A stretch of 64,000 nucleotides of DNA from Caproicibacter sp047833665. GTDB taxonomy: Bacteria > Bacillota > Clostridia > Oscillospirales > Acutalibacteraceae. Position 1 is the first letter of the stretch. Each line of letters opens with the position of its first letter. Under the pieces are notes generated by a model, which worked only from the letters and a program-made list of their open reading frames with translations, did not search any database and was not told where the DNA came from. Below are positions 25,862 to 33,912 of the stretch, in pieces. The stretch is from positions 744,001 to 808,000 of the forward strand of contig CP181261.1 of the NCBI GenBank assembly GCA_047833665.1, written 5' to 3'. A program made the translations under genes and the position numbers.

Positions 25862-26346
25862 AAGCCATGCTGTAAATGCAGGAGAAATCCTGAATTGCTG
25901 CATGGCTTTTTTAGGCTCAAGGAAAAAGGAATAAGGCTAAAAGTATTGATTTTAAAGGGTTTGAAAGGAATATTGATGAAAGATATTGACTAAAACTTTC
26001 CCCTTTTTCCTTTTAACTTATCCCTATTTCTGACACGACTTTTTTATCTAAAATGAGGCTAAAAATAGGAAGAAAATAGGAGATAGGTGTAAGGGAAATG
26101 GGTGATTTTTGACATGACTTTTTTATCTGGAAAGAATTGGGGAAATAGGGTTAAGGATAGATGGGACAAGGGGTTGAGGGGTGTTGGGTTTTGACATGAG
26201 TTTTTTATGTGTATACATAGTTAGGAATAAGTTTTATTCTAAAAAGGGTTAAGGGATAAGGTGAAAAATAATAAAGTTGTGTCAGAGATAAAAAACTTGT
26301 GTTAGAAATAATAAAGTCATGTCAAATAGATAATAAAGTTGTGTCG
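25816..26346 (+). mobile_element. Putative left end of a Tn7-like element with TnsB-type sites
   Basis: It starts with TGTCACGA. Nine copies of an 18-19 bp motif, consensus RATAAWAAAGTYGTGTYA, are present. Direct copies: 25822-25840, 25842-25860, 26268-26284, 26287-26304, 26307-26324 and 26329-26346. Inverted copies: 26031-26049, 26110-26128 and 26192-26210. The last four direct copies are 19-22 bp apart; the inverted three are about 80 bp apart. Arrays like this are TnsB-binding sites in Tn7-like ends. A tnsABC-tniQ operon is carried at 55.9-62.5 kb. The assignment is inferred. Confidence 0.65.
25857..25914 (+). terminator. Hairpin with T tract inside the transposon end
   Basis: AAAAGCCATGC...GCATGGCTTTTTT with an inner AGGA...TCCT pair. 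It would stop transcription entering the element from the host gene. Confidence 0.75.
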
Positions 26347-26565
26347 AACAGTTCAATACATAATAGTGAAAAAATCAAAAAATAGAAAAGTCCTTTTTTA
26401 AAGGGTAAAGAAGAAAAGAAAATAAAGTTCTGAGATTTTATATTTCTTGATACAAGAATGAGGATATATAATTAAAATGATATGAACAAAAATCTTAAAA
26501 CAGAAAAGTACTTTCATTATAAGATAAGTCCTATTAAAATAAAAATAAAGGAAGGTAAGGCTAAA
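26347..26565. other. Spacer between transposon end and first cargo gene
   Basis: Very AT-rich. It probably carries the promoter of the iron-sulfur protein gene. No further motif copies are seen. Confidence 0.35.
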
Positions 26566-27054
26566 ATGATAAATGAAAAAATAAATAATTGCTGCTGTGG
26601 TGGAAAAGAGAAGTTTCATAAAATAGAAAATGACAATACATGTCCTGTATGTAAAACATCAGGAATCAAAGTAAAAAATATTACAGTCAGGCATTTGGTA
26701 GTTGATACGCTGACAGAATTGGTCACAGATACAGATTATTATATATGCATGAATGAAGAATGTGATATTGTTTATTATAATCCAGAATCAGGTGTTAAAT
26801 TTAATAAGCAGCAAGTGAAAGTACCTATATGGTTTAAAAAAGATGCCAATCCCAAATATGCCTGCTACTGCAGCAAAGTTACTGAGGAGCAAGTAATAGA
26901 TGCCGTAATAAAACATGGTGCAAAAACGTTCAAGGATATTATAGAAATCACAGGGGCTATGAAAAACAGCCAGTGTATAAAGAATAACCCCTTAGGGAAA
27001 TGCTGCCACAAAATAATTCAGGAGGCTATAGATAAAGGATTATCAATGAAATAA
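26566..27054 (+). CDS. CopZ/Csac_0668-like iron-sulfur and zinc-binding protein
   Basis: 162 residues from ATG 26566 (AAGGAAGG upstream). The N-terminal part has CCCGG, CPVCKTSG and a CMNEECDIVYYNP segment, like the zinc-ribbon of CopZ N-terminal domains. The C-terminal part (YACYCSKVTEEQVIDAVIKHGAKTFKDIIEITGA...CC) matches the BFD-like [2Fe-2S] domain. Proteins of this family occur next to metal transporters or reductases in anaerobes. Here it is the first cargo gene and stands alone, so its partner is unknown. Confidence 0.75.
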   Translation: MINEKINNCCCGGKEKFHKIENDNTCPVCKTSGIKVKNITVRHLVVDTLTELVTDTDYYICMNEECDIVYYNPESGVKFNKQQVKVPIWFKKDANPKYACYCSKVTEEQVIDAVIKHGAKTFKDIIEITGAMKNSQCIKNNPLGKCCHKIIQEAIDKGLSMK

Positions 27055-27098
27055 AATAAATGTGATTGTATTTTTATATATTATATAAGATATAAAAA

Positions 27099-27503
27099 AT
27101 GGAATGCATGAGAGACTTGAGTATGATAGAAAAAATGAAAGAAAAAACAAGTGAGTTAAAGAAACAGGTTTTTGCTTTATATCTGGCATATAAAAAGAAA
27201 GAAACACCTTTAATTGCAAAGGTCTTTACTGCTATTGTTGTTGCATATGCACTAAGTCCCATAGACCTGATACCTGACTTTATCCCCGTATTAGGATATT
27301 TAGATGATTTCATACTGATACCTATGGGTGTTGCAATTGCATTAAAGTTGATTCCAGCGGAAATTATGGAAGAATGCAGAAAAGAAGCCGAGGCAAAATT
27401 GAGAAGTGATATTCCAGAAGCCAGGGCAGCAGGTGTAATTATTGTAATGCTGTGGATACTGATTTTAGGATTTATCGGGTATAGGATATTAGCAATTTTT
27501 TGA
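27099..27503 (+). CDS. YkvA-family (DUF1232) membrane protein
   Basis: 134 residues; ATG 27123 is an alternative start giving 126 residues. The core VAYALSPIDLIPDFIPVLGYLDDFILIPMGVAIAL is the diagnostic DUF1232 segment with two membrane-associated helices. A further C-terminal helix is VIIVMLWILILGFIGYRIL. Function of the family is unknown. It follows the iron-sulfur protein by 44 bp and may be co-transcribed. Confidence 0.85.
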   Translation: MECMRDLSMIEKMKEKTSELKKQVFALYLAYKKKETPLIAKVFTAIVVAYALSPIDLIPDFIPVLGYLDDFILIPMGVAIALKLIPAEIMEECRKEAEAKLRSDIPEARAAGVIIVMLWILILGFIGYRILAIF

Positions 27504-27599
27504 ATCAAATTAGGCTAGTTAATAACCTTCTAAAATAACTTCTCAAAAGCGTCAACATTACGTTGATAGAAACGAGAAATTGAATTTTATCCTGAACCC

Positions 27600-27989
27600 T
27601 TGTCACACTTCTTTTGGCCCGATACAATAAGACAAAAGGGGGTGGTGCTAATAAAACCAGTGAGATGTAATAGTACTTATGCATTTGGTGAAAATGAAGT
27701 TTATGAAAGTAATAAATATAATCTTAGTGTTACAATTATTCAGAATATTATCTATGCCTATTCAGTTCTGGATTTGTGGATAATACAACGAACAGGGAAG
27801 AAACGATACCTTCTTTATCATCAGAATAAAAAGTTTGGAAATAAAAATTATCACTTTCAGTATGAGTTTACTTGTCTTGATGAGGCATTTGAATACATAC
27901 ACAGACATGATGAGTATGTCCTGAAATCAAAGTGGAGTTTGCCTCAACAACTTAAAGATGCGTATAGAAAGGCTAGGAGGTATAAATGA
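27600..27989 (+). CDS. Uncharacterised small protein
   Basis: Up to 129 residues. The TTG at 27600 is weakly supported; GTG codons near 27645 would give MVLIKPVRCN and a shorter protein. Not recognised. It is rich in Tyr and basic residues, ends in KDAYRKARRYK and has no membrane helix. The next start codon overlaps its stop, so it belongs to a small operon that has been cut short. Confidence 0.45.
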   Translation: MSHFFWPDTIRQKGVVLIKPVRCNSTYAFGENEVYESNKYNLSVTIIQNIIYAYSVLDLWIIQRTGKKRYLLYHQNKKFGNKNYHFQYEFTCLDEAFEYIHRHDEYVLKSKWSLPQQLKDAYRKARRYK

Positions 27990-28039
27990 CCAAGATAAAA
28001 ATCTCAGTTAATGAATATGATTTAGAAATGAGCCTGTAA
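27986..28039 (+). CDS. 17-residue peptide, probably a truncated gene
   Basis: ATG at 27986 has AGGAGG five bases upstream and overlaps the previous stop codon (ATGA). The frame MTKIKISVNEYDLEMSL stops just as a terminator stem begins. It looks like the start of a lost downstream gene rather than a functional peptide. Confidence 0.3.
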   Translation: MTKIKISVNEYDLEMSL

Positions 28040-28078
28040 AAATATTATGCGCAATATAATTACAGGCTTATTTTTTAT
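28031..28078 (+). terminator. Rho-independent terminator
   Basis: Stem AGCCTGTAA...TTACAGGCT extended by AATATT pairs, with a T-rich tail. Confidence 0.75.
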
Positions 28079-28089
28079 GTAATGTTGAA

Positions 28090-28497
28090 TCAGACCATAG
28101 AAGCATCATTTAATTCACTGCCAGATTCAGATTGCAATTTTCTTATGCATCCATGTAGCATCTTAATAATTTCGCTTAGCCTTAATTCCAATGCATCATA
28201 CTCATCTTTAGTGATATATTCATTCATTAGGGCTATGGCAAGGAAGTTACGGGTCTCCCCTGCGCTGCCGAGGGCAAGATTATAATGGTAATATTCACGG
28301 CTCTTATATAGTTGTGTGTTGCCCTCGGCTATATTGGCGCCGATGCTTGTACATGCTCTGAGAAGTTGGGATACAATTATATGGGTTTCAAATTTAGGGA
28401 ATTTCTTAGTAATCTTGTATATTTCACTTGTTAATTCAGTTGCTTTCTGCCATACTTTCAGGCTTTTGAAATCTTTTATGTATAAATTTTGGCTCAT
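28090..28497 (-). CDS. Four-helix-bundle protein (23S rRNA IVS / Avd-like family)
   Basis: 135 residues, matching the S23/four-helix-bundle family in length and motifs: FKSLKVWQKATELTSEIYKITKKFP at the start and RACTSIGANIAEGN in the middle. AAAGGATG precedes the start. Family members were first seen in 23S rRNA intervening sequences and as Avd in diversity-generating retroelements. No rRNA or reverse transcriptase is nearby, so this is a solitary copy of unknown role. It is transcribed against its neighbours. Confidence 0.85.
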   Translation of the reverse strand: MSQNLYIKDFKSLKVWQKATELTSEIYKITKKFPKFETHIIVSQLLRACTSIGANIAEGNTQLYKSREYYHYNLALGSAGETRNFLAIALMNEYITKDEYDALELRLSEIIKMLHGCIRKLQSESGSELNDASMV

Positions 28498-29018
28498 AAA
28501 AAATCATCCTTTCAAAAAATTTTTCACAGTATAAGGATTACCAGTAAATAAATCAAATTTTAATAAGATATTTTTGTAAAAATCCTTGAAAGGTAAAAGG
28601 GTTAAGGGGCTATATAATACATTATTAATCCTTAGTCCATACACCTTAGAACTAATATCCTAACATGGTTTTTGTCGCTTAAAAATCTATTTAAGCATTG
28701 TAATATCAAGGATTTGGGCAAATTTACTAAATACATAATTATATATGGGAGGGTAAAGAGGAGAGGGAAAAGGATTTAGGGAAAAGATGATAAAAACACT
28801 TGAAAATGTATTTAGTAATTTTATATAAAATAATCGCCCATTAATAAAAAGGTATTTTACTAAATTATAATCAAATACCTCCGTTACAATAAATTTGTTT
28901 GCTTACCTAATTTGATAGGTAAGCAATTTTTTTGTAAAAATACTTGAAATTATAAAAAGTGATTAAATATAAAGAACTATAACGAACTTAAATTTATCAA
29001 AGAAATGGAGGAATTTCT
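28498..29018. other. Gene-free region with purine-rich runs upstream of parM
   Basis: It contains G/A-rich strings of the GGGTTAAGGGG type (28590-28610, 28748-28790) and a hairpin at 28899-28933. No gene is visible. The centromere of the partition genes might lie here, but I see no clear iteron set. Confidence 0.4.
28899..28933 (+). terminator. Terminator-like hairpin
   Basis: Stem TTGCTTACCTA/TAGGTAAGCAA followed by seven T residues, about 85 bp upstream of the parM-like start. It may be an attenuator. Confidence 0.7.
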
Positions 29019-29930
29019 ATGGAGAATAAAATTATCTTAGGATTAGACAATGGAAATGCTTATACCAAAAGCAGTGAGGGTTTTAGTTGTCAGTCGGGCT
29101 TTACAAAATCTGATGTAGAGCCTATTACAAAACAAAATCTGCTTATTTATCAAGGTATTTATTACAGCATAGGAAACAACAGGTCGAGCGTTCAATTAGA
29201 TAAGACTCAGACTCAGGATGCTTTTATAATATCTTTGGCTGCAATAGCAGATGCAATTAACAAGGCAGGAATAGAACAGAAAGCAGATGTATTTTTAGGT
29301 GTGGGGCTTCCTATCATTCACTACGGTAAAATGAAACATAAATTCAGGGAATACTTTATAAGGGACAATATCAAGTTTAGTTTTAATGGAAGCGATTATG
29401 CGGTTAATATTGTTGATTGCAGGGTATACCCCCAAGGTTACGCAGCCTTTATTAATATCTACAAAGACTATAAAAATGTATCAGTAGCAAACGTAATTGA
29501 TATCGGTGGCTATACTACAGATTTTTTCATAGTAGAAAACGGGATAATTAACACTGCAACCTGCTATTCACTACCGAACGGCACAATCACATTGTTTGCA
29601 TCCATACAGCAGGAATTATTAAAAATAAATATTAATCTGACAGAAAAGCAGATACAGGATATTATTTTAGGTAAGCAGCCAGTTTTGTTTGATGCAGATA
29701 TAAATAAAATGATAGAAATAAAAGCAAAGGAATATGTAGAAAACTTGCTGACAAAGATTTTAGAATACGGTTTTGAATTCAGAAACCCAACAATAATTGT
29801 TGGTGGCGGGGGTATGATGTTAAGAAAATATATAGAATCATCGGACAAGATAAGGTATATTGAAAACCTTGACCAGTTTGCAAATGCCAAAGGTTTTAAA
29901 ATCCTATTAGAGCAAGAACTAAGAAGGTGA
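29019..29930 (+). CDS. ParM-like actin-family partition ATPase
   Basis: 303 residues with ATGGAGG upstream. Actin-fold nucleotide motifs are phosphate-1 IILGLDNGNAYTKS at the N terminus, phosphate-2 NVIDIGGYTTDFF near residue 160 and the adenosine motif IIVGGGGMML near residue 268. This matches ParM/StbA/Alp proteins, which polymerise to push plasmid copies apart. The small gene 4 bp downstream fits the adaptor. It implies that a plasmid contributed this cargo region. Confidence 0.85.
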   Translation: MENKIILGLDNGNAYTKSSEGFSCQSGFTKSDVEPITKQNLLIYQGIYYSIGNNRSSVQLDKTQTQDAFIISLAAIADAINKAGIEQKADVFLGVGLPIIHYGKMKHKFREYFIRDNIKFSFNGSDYAVNIVDCRVYPQGYAAFINIYKDYKNVSVANVIDIGGYTTDFFIVENGIINTATCYSLPNGTITLFASIQQELLKININLTEKQIQDIILGKQPVLFDADINKMIEIKAKEYVENLLTKILEYGFEFRNPTIIVGGGGMMLRKYIESSDKIRYIENLDQFANAKGFKILLEQELRR

Positions 29931-29934
29931 TTTT

Positions 29935-30225
29935 ATGGCTGTAAAAAGAATTAATTTATCTTTTTCATTAGATAGGAAAGATGATTTAGAAGTATTTAAC
30001 ATACTATCAAAGCAGAAATATAAAACAGATTATGTCATTAAGGCAGTGTTAAGTTTTACAGGAAAAGGGGATAAGGATTTAGGCAAGGAAGCAATAAAAC
30101 AGGCTGTAAAGGAGGCAATAGCAGAGTGTGGAGGAATTACCATAGAAAACAAGGGAAAAGAGAATGATAGTTGCATACAACATGAATTGCCTGACGATAT
30201 ATTTGATATGTTTGACAATCTATAG
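29935..30225 (+). CDS. ParR-like centromere-binding adaptor
   Basis: 96 residues. The N terminus KRINLSFSLDRKDDLEVFNILSKQKYKTDYVIKAVLSF has the ribbon-helix-helix pattern of ParR-type proteins that bind repeats as dimers. The acidic C terminus (LPDDIFDMFDNL) resembles the segments that contact the actin-like filament. Size, order and 4-bp spacing from the parM-like gene support the assignment; sequence similarity alone would be weak. Confidence 0.75.
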   Translation: MAVKRINLSFSLDRKDDLEVFNILSKQKYKTDYVIKAVLSFTGKGDKDLGKEAIKQAVKEAIAECGGITIENKGKENDSCIQHELPDDIFDMFDNL

Positions 30226-30239
30226 ACTTTAACTTTTAC

Positions 30240-30272
30240 AAGCAGTGAAGTTTAAGACTTCCTGCTTTTTTC
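30240..30272 (+). terminator. Terminator of the partition operon
   Basis: AAGCAGTGAAGT pairs with GACTTCCTGCTT (minor mismatches), followed by TTTTTC. Confidence 0.75.
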
Positions 30273-30485
30273 TTATATAAAAGTATAGGTGGAGAGACAT
30301 TGAATAAGCATAAATTACCTTAGGTTAAGCCTTATTCCTCCCTGTTCCTTTCTCCTAATTCCTCATTCTATAATATACAGTCCCAAAAAGAACTGGAATA
30401 AAAAGTTAGGAACTAAAAGGAACTATAATTTGAGGATAATTAAATAAAAGATATACTTCTTTACAGGTAACTCTAGGATATGCTA

Positions 30486-30578
30486 TATTTAATATGCATT
30501 CTGGGGAATGTAGTTGGCAAACGGGCAAAATAGGGGAAGAGATTGCTTTGTTGCAGTTTCTTTCCCTATTTTGTTTTT
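30486..30578 (+). ncRNA. Candidate small structured RNA ending in a terminator
   Basis: A gene-free stretch contains GGGGAATGTAGTTGGCAAACGG followed by a long stem: CAAAATAGGG (30526-30535) pairs with CCCTATTTTG, an inner TTGC...GCAG loop is present, and a T tract ends at 30578. No open frame of matching size is present. It may be a plasmid-type regulatory RNA or just a strong terminator. The stretch 30273-30796 otherwise has only purine-rich runs. Confidence 0.35.
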
Positions 30579-30887
30579 ATATAAGGTAATTTTCTCTCAG
30601 GAGCATAATAGAAGCGTAAAACCCTATTTTAGAAATGGTTTCCTTATATAGAAAACTGATAAGATAATTATTTAGAATTCATCCTTTTTGCATGAGAAAC
30701 GGAGCAAATGGGTAGGTTTTTAATAGGGAAAAGGAGTTAGAAACGGTTTTGAGGGTTAAGGGGTAAAAAGTGATTCTAAAAAAGCAGGTGTAGGGGTGTG
30801 TATGCTAATATAAAAGTGAGCCAAAAAGTGGCTCTGTGCTAACGAAAAAGTGATCCACTTTTCACAAAAAAACCTGTAAAATTTATT

Positions 30888-32393
30888 ATGCAAGATAAGT
30901 TTTACAGGGGGTCGGAAGGTGTGATTATCAGCGTGAATCTATACCAAAAGATTAGGGAAATGTATACAGTACATCAAATGTCACAGAGAGCTATAGCCAG
31001 GGAATTGAAAATTTCAAGAAATACTGTAAGGAAATACTGCAAAGGTGACAATGTTCCTTGGGAGAGAAAAGAATATTCCCGTGAGCCCGATGTCTTAACA
31101 CCTGATGTTATAGATTTTATCAGGCAGTGCATTGAGGAAGATGAAACAGAAGGAATAAAAAAACAACAGCATACAGCTAGAAGGATATATCACCGTCTGG
31201 TAGAGGAAAAAGGATTTAAAGGTGGAGAATCCACTGTAAGATTGGCTGTACAGCGACTCAAGGATGAGATACCAAAAGCATTTGTTCCACTTGACTTCGA
31301 CCCAGGAGAAGCAGCACAGGTAGACTGGGGCGAAGCAACTGTGTACCTTGACAATACAAAAGTTACTATAAATCTTTTCTGTATGCGGCTCTGTTACAGT
31401 TGTGATATTTTTGTAATGGCCTTTTATCGCCAAAATGAGGAATCATTTTTAGAAGGTAATGTAAAAGCTTTTGAGCATTTTGGTGGTGTTCCACACAAGC
31501 TGATTTTTGATAATGCCAGGGTTGCAGTAAAGGAAGGTTTTGGGACTTATGCCAAGCCTCAAGCCCGTTATCATGCATTGAGTGCACATTATGCATTTAA
31601 AATGGAATTCTGCAATCCGGGTAAAGGAAATGAAAAAGGACTGGTAGAAAATCTGGTAGGCTGGGTTAGACGTAATATTTTAGTTCCTGTGCCTAGAGTA
31701 AAAAATATTAATGAGTTAAACCAAGTTCTGTTGGCAAACTGCTTGAAATACCGTTCCCATCAAATACGCGGTCGTGAACAGACGGTCGGTCAAATGTATG
31801 AAATGGATAAATCATTATTATATGCACTTCCGAAATATGTGTTTGATTCAAGTAAAAGCATATCAGCTGATGTAGACGAGTATTCAACAGTACGCTTTGA
31901 CAGAAACAATTATTCAGTACCAGTAAAATATGTAGGCAAAAGCGTCAGCATCAAGGCATATGGGAATATTTTAAACATCTTCTACCGAGGGCAGGAGATT
32001 GCTCAGCATAACAGAAACTATGGTTCCAACAAAACCACCTACAAATTGGAACATTACATAGACCTATTGGAGCAAAAGCCCAGGGCTGTATTCAATGCAA
32101 AACCTGTAAAGGACCATGTTAAAAAAGAATTATTGGAGTGGGGACAAATACTTCCGGGTGGAGCTAGGGACATGGTAAAAGTTCTGCGACTTTGTGTAGA
32201 CTACGGTTCAGACAAGCTTCTTGAGATCAAGCAGCAAATTCCAGCAGGTGTGACGCCTACTGTTGATTTAATCCGCAGCTATTTAATGGAGCGCAGTACA
32301 CCAGTGAAAAGTGCACAAAAGATTATAGATACCGTCAAGGTAGAAGAAGTTGATTTGAGTATATATGATAGACAATATGGGGTGGCACAATGA
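30888..32393 (+). CDS. istA: IS21 transposase IstA
   Basis: 501 residues at most; internal GTG codons shortly downstream are alternative starts. N-terminal HTH (MSQRAIARELKISRNTVRKYC) and an rve DDE core with AAQVDWGEATVYLD, LIFDNARVAV and KGNEKGLVENLVGWVRRN are visible. It acts with the ATPase IstB, whose start overlaps its stop by 4 bp. Confidence 0.93.
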   Translation: MQDKFYRGSEGVIISVNLYQKIREMYTVHQMSQRAIARELKISRNTVRKYCKGDNVPWERKEYSREPDVLTPDVIDFIRQCIEEDETEGIKKQQHTARRIYHRLVEEKGFKGGESTVRLAVQRLKDEIPKAFVPLDFDPGEAAQVDWGEATVYLDNTKVTINLFCMRLCYSCDIFVMAFYRQNEESFLEGNVKAFEHFGGVPHKLIFDNARVAVKEGFGTYAKPQARYHALSAHYAFKMEFCNPGKGNEKGLVENLVGWVRRNILVPVPRVKNINELNQVLLANCLKYRSHQIRGREQTVGQMYEMDKSLLYALPKYVFDSSKSISADVDEYSTVRFDRNNYSVPVKYVGKSVSIKAYGNILNIFYRGQEIAQHNRNYGSNKTTYKLEHYIDLLEQKPRAVFNAKPVKDHVKKELLEWGQILPGGARDMVKVLRLCVDYGSDKLLEIKQQIPAGVTPTVDLIRSYLMERSTPVKSAQKIIDTVKVEEVDLSIYDRQYGVAQ

Positions 32394-33133
32394 GTGAGAT
32401 AAATGTAGCTGAAGAAACAATAAAACTTTATGCCAAGCAGCTGAAATTACCGACTTTTACACAATACACAAGTATTATTAGACGGATGGATAGCAATATG
32501 GGATATGAGGAATTTCTCATAGAATTAATGAAAAAAGAAGTAGCTTCCAGACAAGAAAACCAGCAAAAGCGCCGTATACGTAATGCAGGATTCCCTTACC
32601 TGAAAACCCTTGATGAATTTGATTATACCAGACTCAAATACGTCAAACAAGCCTTCATATGGGAACTTGCTACCTGTGACTTTATATCTAAACGACAGAA
32701 TATTGTTATGATCGGAAATACAGGCACTGGAAAGACCCATATCTCAATAGGTTTAGGACTAAGGGCTTGTAAAGAGGGGTATAGCGTAAGGTTCTATACT
32801 GCAGCCAATCTTATTACTGAACTTACAGAAGCTCAGGAATATAGAAGGCTTCTGAAACTTGAAAGGCAACTGGAAAAGGTGGACCTATTGATTCTAGATG
32901 AACTCTCATATCTATGCTTTAATAGGAACCAGGCTGATCTATTATTTAGGGTAATTTCAGACCGTGCTGAAAAAGGAAGTGTAATTGTATCTACGAACCT
33001 TGAATTTTCGAGATGGACAGAAATGTTTGAGAATACTACTATGGTTGCGGCGCTAGTAGATCGTCTGACCTTCCGTTCACATGTATTAAATATGAATGGA
33101 AATTCTTTCAGGCGGGATAATTCGTATAAATGA
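32390..33133 (+). CDS. istB: IS21 helper ATPase IstB
   Basis: 247 residues, an AAA+ protein with Walker A IGNTGTGKTHIS and Walker B DLLILDELSYL, followed by the sensor segment VIVSTNLEFSRW. IstB shapes target DNA and stimulates IstA, and is related to DnaC. It overlaps istA by 4 bp. Length is normal. Confidence 0.93.
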   Translation: MSEINVAEETIKLYAKQLKLPTFTQYTSIIRRMDSNMGYEEFLIELMKKEVASRQENQQKRRIRNAGFPYLKTLDEFDYTRLKYVKQAFIWELATCDFISKRQNIVMIGNTGTGKTHISIGLGLRACKEGYSVRFYTAANLITELTEAQEYRRLLKLERQLEKVDLLILDELSYLCFNRNQADLLFRVISDRAEKGSVIVSTNLEFSRWTEMFENTTMVAALVDRLTFRSHVLNMNGNSFRRDNSYK

Positions 33134-33527
33134 AAGGAATTGCCACCCGCCCTGACAGATACTTCGTAAATTCTGATTTTAGTAACTGTAGGTTAAGAGG
33201 ACAGATATATTTTAAAAACCTACATATCAACCATAGGGAAAGTCTTTTAGTTATGGCTCAGAAATTCATTAGCACATGGATCACTTTTTCAATAGCAGAA
33301 GTGGTTCAAAAATTCATTAGCAAGTGGCTCAAATTTCTATTGACATTCACAGTGTAGGGGGATAATAGGGGATAATAGGTTAAAGGGGATAGGAGTCTTG
33401 GAATTCGTAACTATATAATATGATTGCAACGATTAAAGGTATTGTTTTTTCTTACCCATTAAATCTTATTAAAAATCTATAGAAAAAAGGCTTCCCAGCA
33501 AGGAAACTGAGAAGCCTTTAAAAAACA

Positions 33528-33815
33528 TTAATCAGATAACCATTTTTCCAGATATTTTAACATCTCACTTACATTTGGATAATGCTGTGAGAACCTTTCA
33601 GGTGCCAATTCGGGCACTCTATCTGAAAGTTTATTTAGTAATTTCTTTAACTCATTAAGCAAATCTATTCCATCGTTGTAGTTATAATGGTAAACAGTTT
33701 CAAGGATGTCAAGGTAATATTCGGCATCCTGGAATTCCCTTGAGTCTTTACCAAAGTTCTTGTCTATTGCAGAAAGGATATTCTTAATTTCTTGTTTTAG
33801 ATTCTTGGCTTTCAT
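33528..33815 (-). CDS. Uncharacterised helical protein
   Basis: 95 residues from ATG 33815, preceded by AAAGGACG. Charged and predicted all-helical (KNLKQEIKNILSAIDKNFG, then GIDLLNELKKLLNKLSDRV). Not recognised. It lies just downstream of the primase gene in the same orientation and may be part of the plasmid-like module. Confidence 0.55.
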   Translation of the reverse strand: MKAKNLKQEIKNILSAIDKNFGKDSREFQDAEYYLDILETVYHYNYNDGIDLLNELKKLLNKLSDRVPELAPERFSQHYPNVSEMLKYLEKWLSD

Positions 33816-33912
33816 ACAACCACGTCCTTTCATTTGATTTTAAACAGGATACAGAATTATGGTTTTGAAAGTCAAGTTTTTTTGATTAAAAAATTTTTAA
33901 GATTACGGCTCA

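Larger units (their letters stand above)
30797..33351 (+). mobile_element. IS21-family insertion sequence
   Basis: 2555 bp carrying istA and istB. Both ends begin TGTG and hold repeated GAGCCACTT/GTGATCCA-type inner repeats. A 9-bp direct duplication GTGTAGGGG flanks it (30788-30796 and 33352-33360). Complete and recently inserted by appearance. Confidence 0.92.

Noticed and set aside
25816..26346. CRISPR array
   Set aside because: The repeats are degenerate, occur in both orientations and have irregular spacing of 1 to about 170 bp, which does not fit a CRISPR array.
28090..28497. Diversity-generating retroelement accessory gene (Avd)
   Set aside because: The protein is Avd-like in fold, but no reverse transcriptase, template repeat or variable target gene is nearby.
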